64,000 nt of DNA. Source: Legionella tucsonensis. Lineage in GTDB: Bacteria > Pseudomonadota > Gammaproteobacteria > Legionellales > Legionellaceae. The notes below the pieces were generated by a model. The model saw only the letters and a program-made list of their open reading frames with translations, had not been told where the DNA came from and searched no databases. Location of the stretch: the NCBI RefSeq assembly GCF_001468035.1, contig NZ_LNZA01000001.1, positions 2,712,986 to 2,776,985 of the forward strand, written 5' to 3'. Shown here one piece after another: positions 1 through 10,700 of the stretch. Position numbers and translations under genes: made by a program. Position 1 is the stretch's first letter. Every line of letters starts with the position of its first letter.

Positions 1-145
1 TTGGCGAGAAATAACGTTCCTTCTTCACTAAATATCGTCCTTAAATACTTTCCTTAACAAAACCAGAAAGTGGGCAATCCCGTGTCCCGTTTACAACTCA
101 CTAGATTAAGTCGCAAGGCTCTGATATTAGCATTGTAAATAGGAC

Positions 146-1120
146 CTAACCAAATTGATATTCTAATGCAGCTAGAGTTTGATAACTCTGAAAAATTCCA
201 CCCGCATTATAATATTTTTCTTCAACACGAATGGTTGCATTTTTATAAGTTATGGCAATACCCCCGCCTACACGGAACCCGCTTTTATCCATATTCAATT
301 GAGGAAGGGAACCACTTATTATGCTTGCAGGATCAACAAGTGGACGACTATTTGAAAATTGTGCTACTTGAATTAACCCTCCGCTAATGAAAGGCATGAC
401 CGAAGGCTTAATAAAATAACCCAATTCAATATTTTCCAAAATTAAAGTAGCTTTATTTGTTAATGGTTCAATCACTTGAAATATGGCAGTAGATGGGAAA
501 AAGTAATTATACCTTCCAGTATTAATTTCACTGTACAACACCCCGAGATTAGCTCTCATCAAAAACTGTTTCCAAGTTTTTCTATAAATTCCATTTACGC
601 TTACAAACCAATTGTTATTATTATTAGTTGCTTGAGCAATTAGTGGGGTTGGATCTACCGCAATTTCGGTTAAAGTAATCAATTTATTGTAACCATAACC
701 TCCCGACACATCAGCATAAATTTGAGGAGTGAAGATTTTAAATATATGGCCAAAAATTGTATTATTATGTATGGTCTGATCTGAAGTGGTTATAAATCCT
801 GGGCTCAGTAAAAACTTGGAGTTAAGTGCAGTATCAATACCAAAATAATAAATACCTGCCATCATGGTCTGGCCTAAGAAAATGTGGTCGGCTCCTGCAG
901 AATAAAGATTTGAATGTCCATTATATCGGTTAAAATTTTCACCTGAAGTCGAATCAAAATTAAAATCGGTATACCCATAGAGAAATTCTGGTGTTATTTT
1001 TCTTAAGTATTTCGGAATCTTTGTGTTATTTGTTGTTTCATCTTTTGACAACGTATTTGCATTGACGCAGAATCCACTGCATATCAAAAAAACTGATAAA
1101 ATTAAGGATTGTATTTTCAT
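146..1120 (-). CDS. Putative outer-membrane beta-barrel protein
   Basis: Predicted exported protein of 324 residues, probably an outer-membrane beta-barrel. I chose the ATG at 1120 because it opens a clean signal peptide (Met-Lys, a hydrophobic stretch of about 15 residues, then a small-residue Asn-Ala site), whereas an upstream in-frame ATG at 1150 would add ten polar residues in front of it. An AAGGA lies about 14 bases upstream of the chosen start. The mature part alternates polar and aromatic residues, has many Tyr, Phe and Asn, and ends in a strand (ALEYQFG) with Phe next to last, resembling a barrel closing strand. No passenger or enzymatic motif is seen. It stands alone and no function is assigned. 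Confidence 0.6.
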   Translation of the reverse strand: MKIQSLILSVFLICSGFCVNANTLSKDETTNNTKIPKYLRKITPEFLYGYTDFNFDSTSGENFNRYNGHSNLYSAGADHIFLGQTMMAGIYYFGIDTALNSKFLLSPGFITTSDQTIHNNTIFGHIFKIFTPQIYADVSGGYGYNKLITLTEIAVDPTPLIAQATNNNNNWFVSVNGIYRKTWKQFLMRANLGVLYSEINTGRYNYFFPSTAIFQVIEPLTNKATLILENIELGYFIKPSVMPFISGGLIQVAQFSNSRPLVDPASIISGSLPQLNMDKSGFRVGGGIAITYKNATIRVEEKYYNAGGIFQSYQTLAALEYQFG

Positions 1121-1246
1121 CACATCTAAATTCCTTTTCAGAGAAGGCATTCACTTTTGGGGTATAATCATAAACTTAAAATATAAGATTATTCAAGAAC
1201 GGAGTCATAGAGATACTACAAAACAGTGTTTCTATTTTAGAGTTTT

Positions 1247-2269
1247 TCATTTACGCTTAAATCCCAAAGCTCGTAAACGTTGCTCAATCGAAGGATGTGT
1301 TGTAAAAGCATTACTTAAAGATTTCACAGGATCAATATTGGATGGATTAAAGAGATATGATGCCTGCCTGATTTGCTCATGAGGTGTATTACCGTATTCC
1401 TTTGAGTAATGCTCAGCATATTGCTGATGATCGGCGTTAATTTTGAGTAATGCCCGAGCTAAAGGTTCATTGTCACGCATTAACTCTACACAACCAGCAT
1501 CAGCCATATATTCACGCGTTCGACTTAAGAATAAGGCTAATAAAATAGTAATTAAGGGCAAGACATAACGAAGAACTATAATAACCATTAACAATCGATT
1601 GTCTCCACGTCTTCCGTCTCGTTTAAATACTGCTGAATAAAACAGTATATCCACCGCAATCAAAAGAATATTACTTAAAACCGCCACCATTAGAGTTAAT
1701 TTAATATCATAGTGACGAATATGACTTAATTCATGAGCCATCACAGCTTGCAGTTCTGCTCTATTCAACTTTTCTATTAAACCTCGCGTAATTGCAACCA
1801 TTGCTGATTTCTCACTATACCCACTTGCAAACGCATTCATGTAATCTGCTTCGATAATAAAAACTTTGGGTACATACTCCAAACCGGCAGCAACCTTCAT
1901 TTCCTCAACTACATTATATAATTGTTGTTCCTGCAAGTTTTTGGCTGTTTGGGGTGTAATCTCACGATATTCGGTACCTAATAACATAATTCGATCGTAA
2001 AATGCATACGTTATTAACAACGATACTATGGCGAAACCAACCATAAGAATAGTCGCATAGGGAATGACTTTCAGATGAATCAAAGCGAGAAAAATTTGCT
2101 GCAAAGGAACCTGTGGATAGGTCGTTTGCAAAACAAACAAATCAGCAACAAAACCTACAGTAAAAAAAATAGCAACAAAAAAAGCAATTACCGCATAGGT
2201 CTTGCGTTGATTCAACTGTATTTGCGCACGCCAATCCGCTACGCCACCATGATAGTCATTAAGACTCAT
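1247..2269 (-). CDS. M48-family membrane metalloprotease (HtpX-like)
   Basis: Zinc-dependent integral membrane peptidase of 340 residues, expected to act on membrane or misfolded proteins at the inner membrane. Two N-terminal hydrophobic segments (about residues 25-50 and 65-90) precede the zinc motif HELSH with its preceding Ala-Val-Met-Ala. Two further membrane segments follow, then EYMADAGC, which supplies the third zinc ligand Glu. This order is typical of M48B (HtpX) proteins, although the N-terminal region is longer than in E. coli HtpX. The gene lies 9 bp downstream of a lemA-family gene on the same strand, a pairing common in bacteria, so the two are probably co-transcribed. Confidence 0.85.
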   Translation of the reverse strand: MSLNDYHGGVADWRAQIQLNQRKTYAVIAFFVAIFFTVGFVADLFVLQTTYPQVPLQQIFLALIHLKVIPYATILMVGFAIVSLLITYAFYDRIMLLGTEYREITPQTAKNLQEQQLYNVVEEMKVAAGLEYVPKVFIIEADYMNAFASGYSEKSAMVAITRGLIEKLNRAELQAVMAHELSHIRHYDIKLTLMVAVLSNILLIAVDILFYSAVFKRDGRRGDNRLLMVIIVLRYVLPLITILLALFLSRTREYMADAGCVELMRDNEPLARALLKINADHQQYAEHYSKEYGNTPHEQIRQASYLFNPSNIDPVKSLSNAFTTHPSIEQRLRALGFKRK

Positions 2270-2278
2270 ATTCTAAAC

Positions 2279-2860
2279 TCAAAATTTTACAGTATAGTCT
2301 TCTTTCGCTTGAATCTGCTCTTCAGGAAGTCCCCAGTAAACAAATTCTTTGTCTAGAGCGGAAGCAAATAAAGACACCACCATGGATTCAAAGAACGATT
2401 TCTTTTTCGCATTATAACGCTCTATACCATCGTTATACGCCTGCTTAGAATATGCCAATTTATTTTCAGTATTGACGATTTCTTCCTGCAATTGCATTAC
2501 ATTTTGGCTTGCTTTTAAATCAGGATAATTTTCAAACACCACATTTAGTCCAGATGCAATCTGTGAAATTTGGTTTTCTGCTGCAATGCGTCCTTGTTCG
2601 TCTCCTGCGGCTTTAGCTGCTTGAGCTTGATTACGTAAAGCCACAACATCTTTTAAGGTGGTTTGCTCGTAATCCATATATTTTTTTACGGCTTCAATTA
2701 ACGACTCAAATACCTTAAAGCGACGATCCAGTTGGATATCTATTTGTTTTTTGTCATTATTAATGGCCTCAATTAAATGAATTAAGGTATTGTAAATGCT
2801 AATAGCCCATAAAAATAAAAGTACTACAATAATGATTAGAACAATAAAAAAAGTACTCAT
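2279..2860 (-). CDS. lemA: LemA family protein
   Basis: Inner-membrane anchored helical protein of 193 residues. An N-terminal transmembrane helix (about residues 4-22) is followed directly by the LemA-type long alpha-helical region (YNTLIHLIEAINNDKKQIDI, then DRRFKVFESLIEAVKKYM). The length matches the family. The biochemical role of LemA proteins is not settled. The neighbouring M48 protease gene, 9 bp downstream, supports a joint membrane quality-control or envelope role. The divergent DUF2878 gene starts 107 bp away, so that short interval should hold promoters for both directions. Confidence 0.88.
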   Translation of the reverse strand: MSTFFIVLIIIVVLLFLWAISIYNTLIHLIEAINNDKKQIDIQLDRRFKVFESLIEAVKKYMDYEQTTLKDVVALRNQAQAAKAAGDEQGRIAAENQISQIASGLNVVFENYPDLKASQNVMQLQEEIVNTENKLAYSKQAYNDGIERYNAKKKSFFESMVVSLFASALDKEFVYWGLPEEQIQAKEDYTVKF

Positions 2861-2967
2861 TTTTCTTCCTATGCAAAATTTCCTACAATTTAGTTATAGA
2901 TCGAAAATGATAAAAAAAACAGGAAATTCCTGGGATTTTGTTGAACGAACCATAAGAGCAGGATCTG

Positions 2968-3525
2968 ATGAGTAAAAGTAAAATTGGATGGTGTATCCAT
3001 TTTTCATCTTATTATTTATGTTGGATAGTCTGCTTCTATTTTGCAGCACAGAATAAAGTATATCTTGGACCAATACTTGGGTTGCTGTTTATTGCTGTAC
3101 AGATTGCCTGGCAGTCAATTAATCGATTGCCTTACTTAAATGCCCTATATTTTGCACTTCTTATAGGATTTATCGGTTCAATTACTGATATGATTTGGCT
3201 ACATCAAAATTATATTTATTTTAAAGCAAATCCTTTTGGTTCTTATTTTACAGCACCATGGATGATTTGTATTTGGTTAAGTTTCGGATTGAATCTTATT
3301 TTGCTTAATGAAAAATTGACACATTACTATTTTATTTGGTTCCTGCTTATCCTTTTTTTAATGCCATTGGCCTATAAAATCGGCGAAGCATGCAATATCG
3401 TAGTGATCGAACAAGCTTATCCATTCTATTTTTTTGTAGGAATTACTTGGGCATTACTTTTACCAGCCAGCTTTTATGCATACAACTACCTCAAGAAACT
3501 CAATATTATGGACGCGCGAGTCTAG
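2968..3525 (+). CDS. DUF2878-type multi-pass membrane protein
   Basis: Small integral membrane protein of 185 residues with about six hydrophobic segments, including one near residues 60-75 followed by the conserved-looking stretch DMIWLHQNYIYF, and a PWMICIWLSFGLNL stretch near the middle. These features match the DUF2878 family, whose function is unknown. The gene is monocistronic, converges on uvrA with a gap of only 16 bp and is divergent from lemA. Confidence 0.7.
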   Translation: MSKSKIGWCIHFSSYYLCWIVCFYFAAQNKVYLGPILGLLFIAVQIAWQSINRLPYLNALYFALLIGFIGSITDMIWLHQNYIYFKANPFGSYFTAPWMICIWLSFGLNLILLNEKLTHYYFIWFLLILFLMPLAYKIGEACNIVVIEQAYPFYFFVGITWALLLPASFYAYNYLKKLNIMDARV

Positions 3526-3541
3526 GTCTGCTTCCAATTCG

Positions 3542-6394
3542 CTAGATTGAGTCAAATGGAAATGATCGTGTATTTAAAATAGGTTTCAAAAATTGTCCCG
3601 TATAAGAACACTCGCATTCGGCAACTTGCTCTGGTGTTCCTGTTGCCACAATGCGCCCGCCTTTACTGCCGCCTTCAGGTCCTAGATCGATAATCCAATC
3701 TGCTGTCTTAATCACATCCAAATTATGTTCAATAATTACAATCGTGTTCCCTTGCGAACGTAAACGGAATAATACTGCCAACAACTGCTTGGTATCATGA
3801 AAATGCAATCCTGTTGTAGGCTCATCAAGAATATATAATGTACTTCCTGTATCTCGTTTTGACAGCTCGCGGGACAACTTAATTCTCTGAGCTTCTCCTC
3901 CTGAAAGAGTAGTTGCACTTTGTCCCAACTTAATATAAGACAAACCAACATCCATCAAAGTCTGGCATTTTCTGGCTAATGCTGGAATCGCTGCAAAAAA
4001 ATGACTTGCATCTTCAACGGTCATTTCTAAAACCTCGTGAATATTTTTGCCTTTATACTGTATATCAAGAGTTTCTCGATTGTAACGTTTTCCTTTGCAA
4101 ACATCACATGACACATAAATATCAGGCAAAAAGTGCATTTCAACCTTAATGAGTCCGTCACCCTGACAGGCTTCACAACGTCCGCCACGGACGTTAAAGC
4201 TAAAACGCCCTGGCTGATAACCTCGCGCTCTAGATTCAGGAGTTGCTGCAAATAACTCTCGGATATGAGTAAAGATACCTGTATATGTAGCTGGATTGGA
4301 ACGAGGGGTTCTACCAATCGGGCTCTGATCAATATCAATTACTTTATCGCATAAATTTAAACCAGCAATCTCCTTGGCTGTACCTGGAGTAAATAAACTT
4401 GCCCGATTTAACAGATTCGCGGCACTTGGATATAAAGTATCATTGATCAGACTCGATTTCCCTGACCCCGAAACACCCGTGATGCAAGTAAGTAAGCCCA
4501 AAGGAATACTGACATCGACATCAAGTAAATTATTACAAACCACCCCTTTTAAATGAATCATTTTGTCGGCATTAACGGATAACCGAGTCTCAGGAATCTC
4601 TATGGATTGCTTCCCGGATAAATATTGCCCCGTCAATGAAGTAGACGATTGCATAATTTCTTGTGGTGTACCGTGAGCAACAATTTCACCACCATGTACC
4701 CCAGCCCCAGGTCCTATATCCAAGACAAAATCAGCACTTCGAATCGCATCCTCATCATGCTCTACTACGATGACCGTATTTCCCAGATTCCGTAAATGCA
4801 TCAATGTTTTTAATAACCGATCATTATCTCGCTGATGCAATCCAATAGAGGGTTCATCCAAAATATACATGACACCAACCAAACCTGAACCAATCTGACT
4901 GGCTAAACGAATACGTTGTGCTTCTCCACCGGATAAAGTTTCAGCACTACGAGTTAAAGAAAGGTAATCCAAGCCCACATTAACCAAAAATCCTAATCGC
5001 TCAACAATTTCTTTATTAATTTTTGCCGCAATTTCACCTTTATATCCTGTCATCCGTAAATTTTTAAAAAATACATAAGCTCTTTCAATCGAATATGCAG
5101 TGACTTCAGGTAAATTTTTATCATCAATAAACACATGTCGTGCTTCTTCGCGTAATCGTGCACCATGACAGCTCTGACAAGGACGAGATGATAAATATTT
5201 AGCAAGCTCTTCACGTATCATTCCCGAATCAGACTCACGATAACGTCGCTGCATATTCGGAATAATTCCTTCAAATGCATGTCGTTTAATCATATACCCG
5301 CCGCCATTGGGTCGATGATAATGAAAGTCGATAATTTCACGTCCACTGCCGTATAGAACAATTTGGCGCACTTCTTCAGGCAAATCACAAAATGCGGTAT
5401 GGGTATCAAAACCATAATGTTGTGCAAGCGACTCAAGCATCGAGAAATAATAAGTGGTTTTTTTATCCCACCCACGAATAGCTCCTTCGGCCAAACTGGC
5501 TGTTTGATCATGTATGACCCGCTCAGGATCAAAAAACTGATCAACCCCCAACCCATCACAAGCAGGACAAGCCCCTACAGGATTGTTAAAAGAAAAAAGC
5601 CTGGGTTCTAACTCACTGAGGCTATATCCACATTCAGGACATGCAAATTTTGAAGAAAAAACAAGATCGTCAAATTGACCATCCATAGAAGCTACTATTG
5701 CGAGACCTTCTGCTAAATTTAAAGCATTTTCAAATGACTCACTTAAACGCTGAGCAATATCAGGCCTGACTTTAAAACGATCCACAACTACTTCAATGGT
5801 ATGTTTCGTGCGTAAACCCAGCTTAGGAGGAGCATCCAACTCATGAAGCGCACCGTCAATTCGCGCACGTACATAACCTTGAGCTTGCAGCTGCTGTAAC
5901 AGCTGGACCTGTTCTCCTTTGCGTTCGCGTACAACTGGAGCCAAAATCATCACTTTACTGTCAGCAGGCAAAGCTAAAACCTGATCCACCATTTGACTAA
6001 TCGTTTGCGCATGCAAGCTCACGCGGTGTGTAGGGCAACGAGGCTCCCCTACTCGTGCATAAAGTAACCGTAAATAATCATAAATTTCGGTAATAGTGCC
6101 TACTGTGGAACGAGGATTGTGGGAGGTTGCTTTCTGTTCAATAGAAATTGCTGGAGATAAACCTTCTATCGAATCAACATCAGGTTTTTCCATCATTGCT
6201 AAAAATTGCCGTGCGTAAGCGGATAAAGACTCCACATAACGACGCTGGCCTTCTGCATATAAAGTATCAAAGGCTAAAGAAGACTTACCTGAACCAGATA
6301 AACCCGTAATTACAATTAATTTATCACGGGGCAAATCCAAGTCGAGATTTTTTAGATTGTGGGTTCTTGCACCACGTATGGTGATAGTTTGCAT
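3542..6394 (-). CDS. uvrA: UvrABC excinuclease subunit A
   Basis: Damage-recognition ATPase of nucleotide excision repair; it forms a dimer and loads UvrB onto damaged DNA. The 950 residues match the usual 940-950. Visible motifs are the first Walker [10 protein letters not shown] (residues 31-39), a zinc module CPEC...CPAC (about 250-280), the first ABC signature [19 protein letters not shown], the second Walker [10 protein letters not shown] (about 639-647), a second zinc module CEAC...CDVC (about 738-765), the second signature [18 protein letters not shown] and Walker [13 protein letters not shown]. The gene is intact and alone. No LexA-type operator was recognised upstream. A TATAAT-like hexamer on the minus strand lies at 6461-6466. 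Confidence 0.98.
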   Translation of the reverse strand: MQTITIRGARTHNLKNLDLDLPRDKLIVITGLSGSGKSSLAFDTLYAEGQRRYVESLSAYARQFLAMMEKPDVDSIEGLSPAISIEQKATSHNPRSTVGTITEIYDYLRLLYARVGEPRCPTHRVSLHAQTISQMVDQVLALPADSKVMILAPVVRERKGEQVQLLQQLQAQGYVRARIDGALHELDAPPKLGLRTKHTIEVVVDRFKVRPDIAQRLSESFENALNLAEGLAIVASMDGQFDDLVFSSKFACPECGYSLSELEPRLFSFNNPVGACPACDGLGVDQFFDPERVIHDQTASLAEGAIRGWDKKTTYYFSMLESLAQHYGFDTHTAFCDLPEEVRQIVLYGSGREIIDFHYHRPNGGGYMIKRHAFEGIIPNMQRRYRESDSGMIREELAKYLSSRPCQSCHGARLREEARHVFIDDKNLPEVTAYSIERAYVFFKNLRMTGYKGEIAAKINKEIVERLGFLVNVGLDYLSLTRSAETLSGGEAQRIRLASQIGSGLVGVMYILDEPSIGLHQRDNDRLLKTLMHLRNLGNTVIVVEHDEDAIRSADFVLDIGPGAGVHGGEIVAHGTPQEIMQSSTSLTGQYLSGKQSIEIPETRLSVNADKMIHLKGVVCNNLLDVDVSIPLGLLTCITGVSGSGKSSLINDTLYPSAANLLNRASLFTPGTAKEIAGLNLCDKVIDIDQSPIGRTPRSNPATYTGIFTHIRELFAATPESRARGYQPGRFSFNVRGGRCEACQGDGLIKVEMHFLPDIYVSCDVCKGKRYNRETLDIQYKGKNIHEVLEMTVEDASHFFAAIPALARKCQTLMDVGLSYIKLGQSATTLSGGEAQRIKLSRELSKRDTGSTLYILDEPTTGLHFHDTKQLLAVLFRLRSQGNTIVIIEHNLDVIKTADWIIDLGPEGGSKGGRIVATGTPEQVAECECSYTGQFLKPILNTRSFPFDSI

Positions 6395-6639
6395 AAAATT
6401 CGATAATTTGGTTTAAACAACTGAATTTGGTTTTATAGTTCGCAGCTACAAAGCTATATAATTATACGCAAAAAAAATAGAGCGTATAGATCAAATGAAT
6501 ATCTTTTAGGAATGAAAAAATCACCTTCAATCTCATTCATCAGCAAAAAATTGTGAGACTCATATTTTTAATTCAAAAACTATACTACAATAAAAACCCT
6601 TAAGTTATTCTTTTTAAAAATTAAATCGGATTTAAAAAT

Positions 6640-7098
6640 ATGAAGCCATTTTTACAAAGGATTCTGTTATGGTTTGTTTTTTTCATCTCTCCATTTACTC
6701 TTTATGCTCAAAGTGATAATCAAATATGTCAATGGGTGAAAGGAACTCTATTAGATACCTTTTCTCTAGATTACACATATAAACCAAGTGATGGCGAAGA
6801 ATTGCGTAAAAGCTACACTGAGAATGCCTGGGATGCACTCACTGAATTTTTAGGAAATTATCTTCCTATTATCCGGGAAAAACGACTAACACTACACCCT
6901 GTATTTATTAAAGAACCATTTATCGCTGAAAAAGGTATTTTTTCTGGGGTTCATTTTTGGCGCGTTAACGAAGTACTGTCCATTCCTGAATTAAACATTA
7001 TAATTGCTTTTTCCGTGTTAGTTATTGAAACAAGTCCTTTATCAAATGGACGTTATCTGATTCAGAGTATGGACATGGTAAAAAAGGAAAGCTCATGA
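6640..7098 (+). CDS. IcmL/DotI-like periplasmic protein
   Basis: Exported protein of 152 residues with a signal peptide or N-terminal anchor (hydrophobic residues about 8-22, ending TLYAQ). The rest resembles the periplasmic domain of IcmL/DotI, a component of the Dot/Icm type IVB secretion apparatus: an aromatic-rich start, a TENAWDALTEFL helix where IcmL-like proteins carry a 'FTxxgW' element, then FSGVHFWRV and a hydrophobic IIIAFSVLVIE strand. Legionella genomes carry several stand-alone IcmL-like paralogues of unknown role, which this seems to be. It overlaps the next gene by 4 bp (ATGA), so the pair is translationally coupled. No other dot/icm gene is in the window. Confidence 0.65.
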   Translation: MKPFLQRILLWFVFFISPFTLYAQSDNQICQWVKGTLLDTFSLDYTYKPSDGEELRKSYTENAWDALTEFLGNYLPIIREKRLTLHPVFIKEPFIAEKGIFSGVHFWRVNEVLSIPELNIIIAFSVLVIETSPLSNGRYLIQSMDMVKKESS

Positions 7099-7568
7099 AT
7101 ATCCTGACTCGTTTCAAATTTTTTCTCTGGACATTTGGTCATTTTAAAGTGCCCATGCTCGGCTATTTAAGACCACGACTGATCCAGCTTACTGACACTG
7201 ACATTATCATTTGTGTACCCTTAAAAAGGCGAAGTAGCAATCATTTAAAATCCATGTATTTTGGAGCCTTATGTGCTGGAGCTGACTTAGCTGGGGGGTT
7301 ACATGGTTTTTATCATGCGTCACAGAAACAACTTAAAGTTTCCCTTGTTTTTAAATCTTTCCAAGCGCAATTTTTACGAAGACCTGAGTCTGATGTTTAT
7401 TTCGTTTGCCATGAAGGAGCAAAAGTCAAAGCAATGTTAGAAGAGTCTCAAAAAACTGGAGAGCGCGTGACCCAACCTATTCAGATCAAAGCCTATACAG
7501 ATTATCCTACTATGACTGAATTGGTTGCAGAATTTATTTTAGAATTGTCAGTAAAAATATACTCTTAG
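7095..7568 (+). CDS. DUF4442 hotdog-fold protein (PaaI-thioesterase-like)
   Basis: Protein of 157 residues resembling the DUF4442 branch of the hotdog superfamily, related to PaaI-type acyl-CoA thioesterases. The segment NHLKSMYFGALCAGADLAGG matches the central hotdog helix and its preceding Asn-His. The catalytic residue cannot be assigned with confidence. It starts inside the last codons of the IcmL-like gene (ATGA overlap), so both should come from one transcript. Substrate unknown. Confidence 0.7.
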   Translation: MNILTRFKFFLWTFGHFKVPMLGYLRPRLIQLTDTDIIICVPLKRRSSNHLKSMYFGALCAGADLAGGLHGFYHASQKQLKVSLVFKSFQAQFLRRPESDVYFVCHEGAKVKAMLEESQKTGERVTQPIQIKAYTDYPTMTELVAEFILELSVKIYS

Positions 7569-7723
7569 TCTAACTCAATTTTTAAAACGGGCTCGAAATA
7601 TACAAAAATTAGTCATTGATTTATCCACAATAACAGGCGAAAATATTACCAAACTGTGATATTGTTAGTGCCGGCTAATATATATTGACAGTATACAATT
7701 TATGACTTCATAGGCTATCTGTA

Positions 7724-10700
7724 ATGATATTTGAAGAATATATAAAATTATTAGAGTCATTTAAGCAGAACCAGATATCTAAATTACTGGAACGAATTGA
7801 CACTAAAATTTTTGACATTCTATACAGCAAGCACGTCAATCCTCGAATAGTTCCTTATTTTCCTTACTATGAATTTTGCTTCATGTCTGATGAAACAGAA
7901 TTAAAGCCCGGAGCGATATATATAAGAGAGAAACAGGGAAAAATAGCCTATTCAGTCATCACACCAGACAAAAAAACGATAAAAGATGCCATTTTAGAAG
8001 AGCTTAATGCCCCTTCACCATTTACATATAAAATTGCCTTGATGACTGAGGGCGGAAAATTGGAAAAAGGCTTATTCTATGTACGTATGGTCGAAACAGG
8101 TCTTGAATACACTGTCCTTAATCCCAAAGGTGACTTAGTAACCGCCGTAATCAAAAAAGAAGAGCTCAAATTTAATTTAAACTCAGGCTTTACTCCTAAA
8201 GATTTAGAGCCTTTTATGCCCAAGATTCTTGAGATTACATCACAAAGAAACCATACCCTCCCTTTTATACTGGATGCTTTTAAAGCACGAATTTTGTCCG
8301 CCACTTCAAGAAAAGGCCATACCTCGTGGGCTCCTTTTTCTAACTATTCTCTTGATCCTGATAATATTTCTCAAATTAAAAAACTAATCAATGCTCTTTA
8401 CTATGCACGTTTGACCTTTTTAGATTTAGAAAACATAGATGTCAGAAACATAAAACGAAGCTATTCTGATCTTAAGTTACTCTACGGTAAAACAATAGAC
8501 CTGGCTTATGAAGCAAGTTACCTGCTTACTCATTTAGATGTTGATCTCAGAGAGATGTTTCAGGAGGAATTATCCCTTATTCTTCCTTTATTCAACCAAA
8601 TACAATCTTTTGCAGAAAAACATGCTAAAGAGAAAAAAGCTATAGTAAAAGCTCTTGATCCCATACCTTTAGCCTATAAAGTAGGGGAAGTTACAGGAAT
8701 CGCCGTAGATCAGCTACGCCCCCTTAGTGGAGATGTAGATTATAATTTTCTTACTCAATTCAGTGCAGTCTTACCAAGCTACATTGATAAATTAACCCAT
8801 TATATAGAACAATTTTCTTCGCAAATTAAAGAATCTGAACCCAAACTTAATCAAAAAAAACTGGATGAGTTACAAAAATCCGCACTTAATTTATTGAATG
8901 ATATAGAAAACTTAAAAGGAAACAGTATTTTCGTTTCACTTAAATTCTTAAATTACATTCATATAATTCGCAATATAATCACTTTATCCATGAGCTCTTT
9001 AGAACAAATAGGAGAGCTTAGTGAATCATCTCAAGATTTGGTTCGTGATAAATTATCACAACTTAAGTATGAGGTGTTGCCTACTTTATTTGCTCTAGTT
9101 GATAAAATCGAAGATTACGCCATGCTTAAGCCCGGGACTTTGTCTGTTCCTCTTATGGAGAAGATCAAATCCCTGTATGAGAAAATACTTTATCTCCCTA
9201 AAAAAGCAATTGATTTTAAGGCAAAAGGAGAAGAGTTACTCGAGATAGAAGACTCTCGATTTATCGAATTAAGATTGGAAATGACCTATAAAAGGATCGA
9301 TAAAGCCAATAAAAAATTATATAAGATTCAAAAAGCATCTATCGCATGCACGCATTTTTTTGCCCTATTAAAAGACATACGTTATAACAACCTTCGTTTG
9401 TATCAACTTCCCCCCGAAATAAAGAAAGAACTAACAAAATACTATAAGCTTCTCAAGCCTTATATGGCCCAACTTGATATCGATTTAAATGAACTTATCA
9501 TCTCGAGATTGGCAGGTCCTGAAAAAGAAGACTGGTACTCTTTTATGGGAAGACCTGTGCGTTTCGTAAGGAGACAGCTTCCTGCAGACCATATAAGTTT
9601 CGTTCTAGCAAAAGAAAGATTATTAGCAGATTTAATCACTAAAGATGAGAACAGTCAGCTTTTTCATATTAATTTAAATAAAGACTTAATTGATTCGGTT
9701 CATAAAAAAGCAAATCTGGTTTTATTCCCATATAGTGAAAAAACGAATGTATATACTCTTGATGAGTCAATACCACTGCAAGTCGAGCAAGATAAAGATA
9801 AAAAATCCAAACTCACAAAAAAAGAGTTTCAACAGGTTCAAAACGCTTATTTACGTTTTGTGCAGTTAGTAAAGGAACACATAACAGAAAAATCAGTTCT
9901 TCATGAAAAGAATTTGGATCTCAACAAGCTTGATGAAAAAGTCAAAAATGAGTGTCAACAGTTATTTCTTGTATTCCAACCTTATTTAAGTTCAATTGTC
10001 TCGTCTGAATTTAAAGACTCAACGAAAAGTCTTGAGCATTATTTATCAGATTTATTTGCAAAAAAAGAGATAACAAGTACCCTCTCGATAAAGCTTTTTC
10101 AGGGATTGGATAAAAATATCCAAGAGTTCCTTAACCATATCCATTTTGAGTGGATTAGTAAAAATGAGTTCCAAAAAATTCTGGGTGCATATACTCGCTT
10201 TGCTCAGATAATAAAAGAACAAATCGAGAAAAAACCACAGTTTTACGGTAATAACTTGTTGTTAACAAGTCTTGATGATAAAGCAAAAGAAGAGTGTCGT
10301 GATTTATTTCCTGTTTTTCAACCCTATTTAAAATTTGTAATACCGTCTAAATTCAAAGATTCTGCTCAAAACTTTGAAAAATATTTCGCTGCGTTACTAG
10401 AAAATAAACCAATAGAAATATTAGAAGCACCACCTGCATCTTTGTTTTTGCAGCTGGACAAATATGCTCAAGATTTTTTTGCTAAATGGGAAGATAAAAG
10501 TCAAACATATTATAATTTTGCAAAAAATATATTCCTTGATGCAAAAGAGTCACAAGCCCTAGCTAGTAAACGCGAAAAAGATGCAGAACTGCATTTTAAA
10601 ATAATAGAAGGCGATAAATTACTGCAAAATCCTGAGCAATTAACCGCAGATCAAACTCTTGAGATCTATCAATGGTATCGAAATAAGCATAACAAATTTC

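Noticed and set aside
1-145. Possible GTG start at 28 on the minus strand of a gene running off the left edge, with AAGGA upstream
   Set aside because: Only nine codons are visible, too few to support a gene.
6599-6617. PmrA-box-like sequence before the IcmL-like gene
   Set aside because: Both half-sites deviate at several positions from the consensus.
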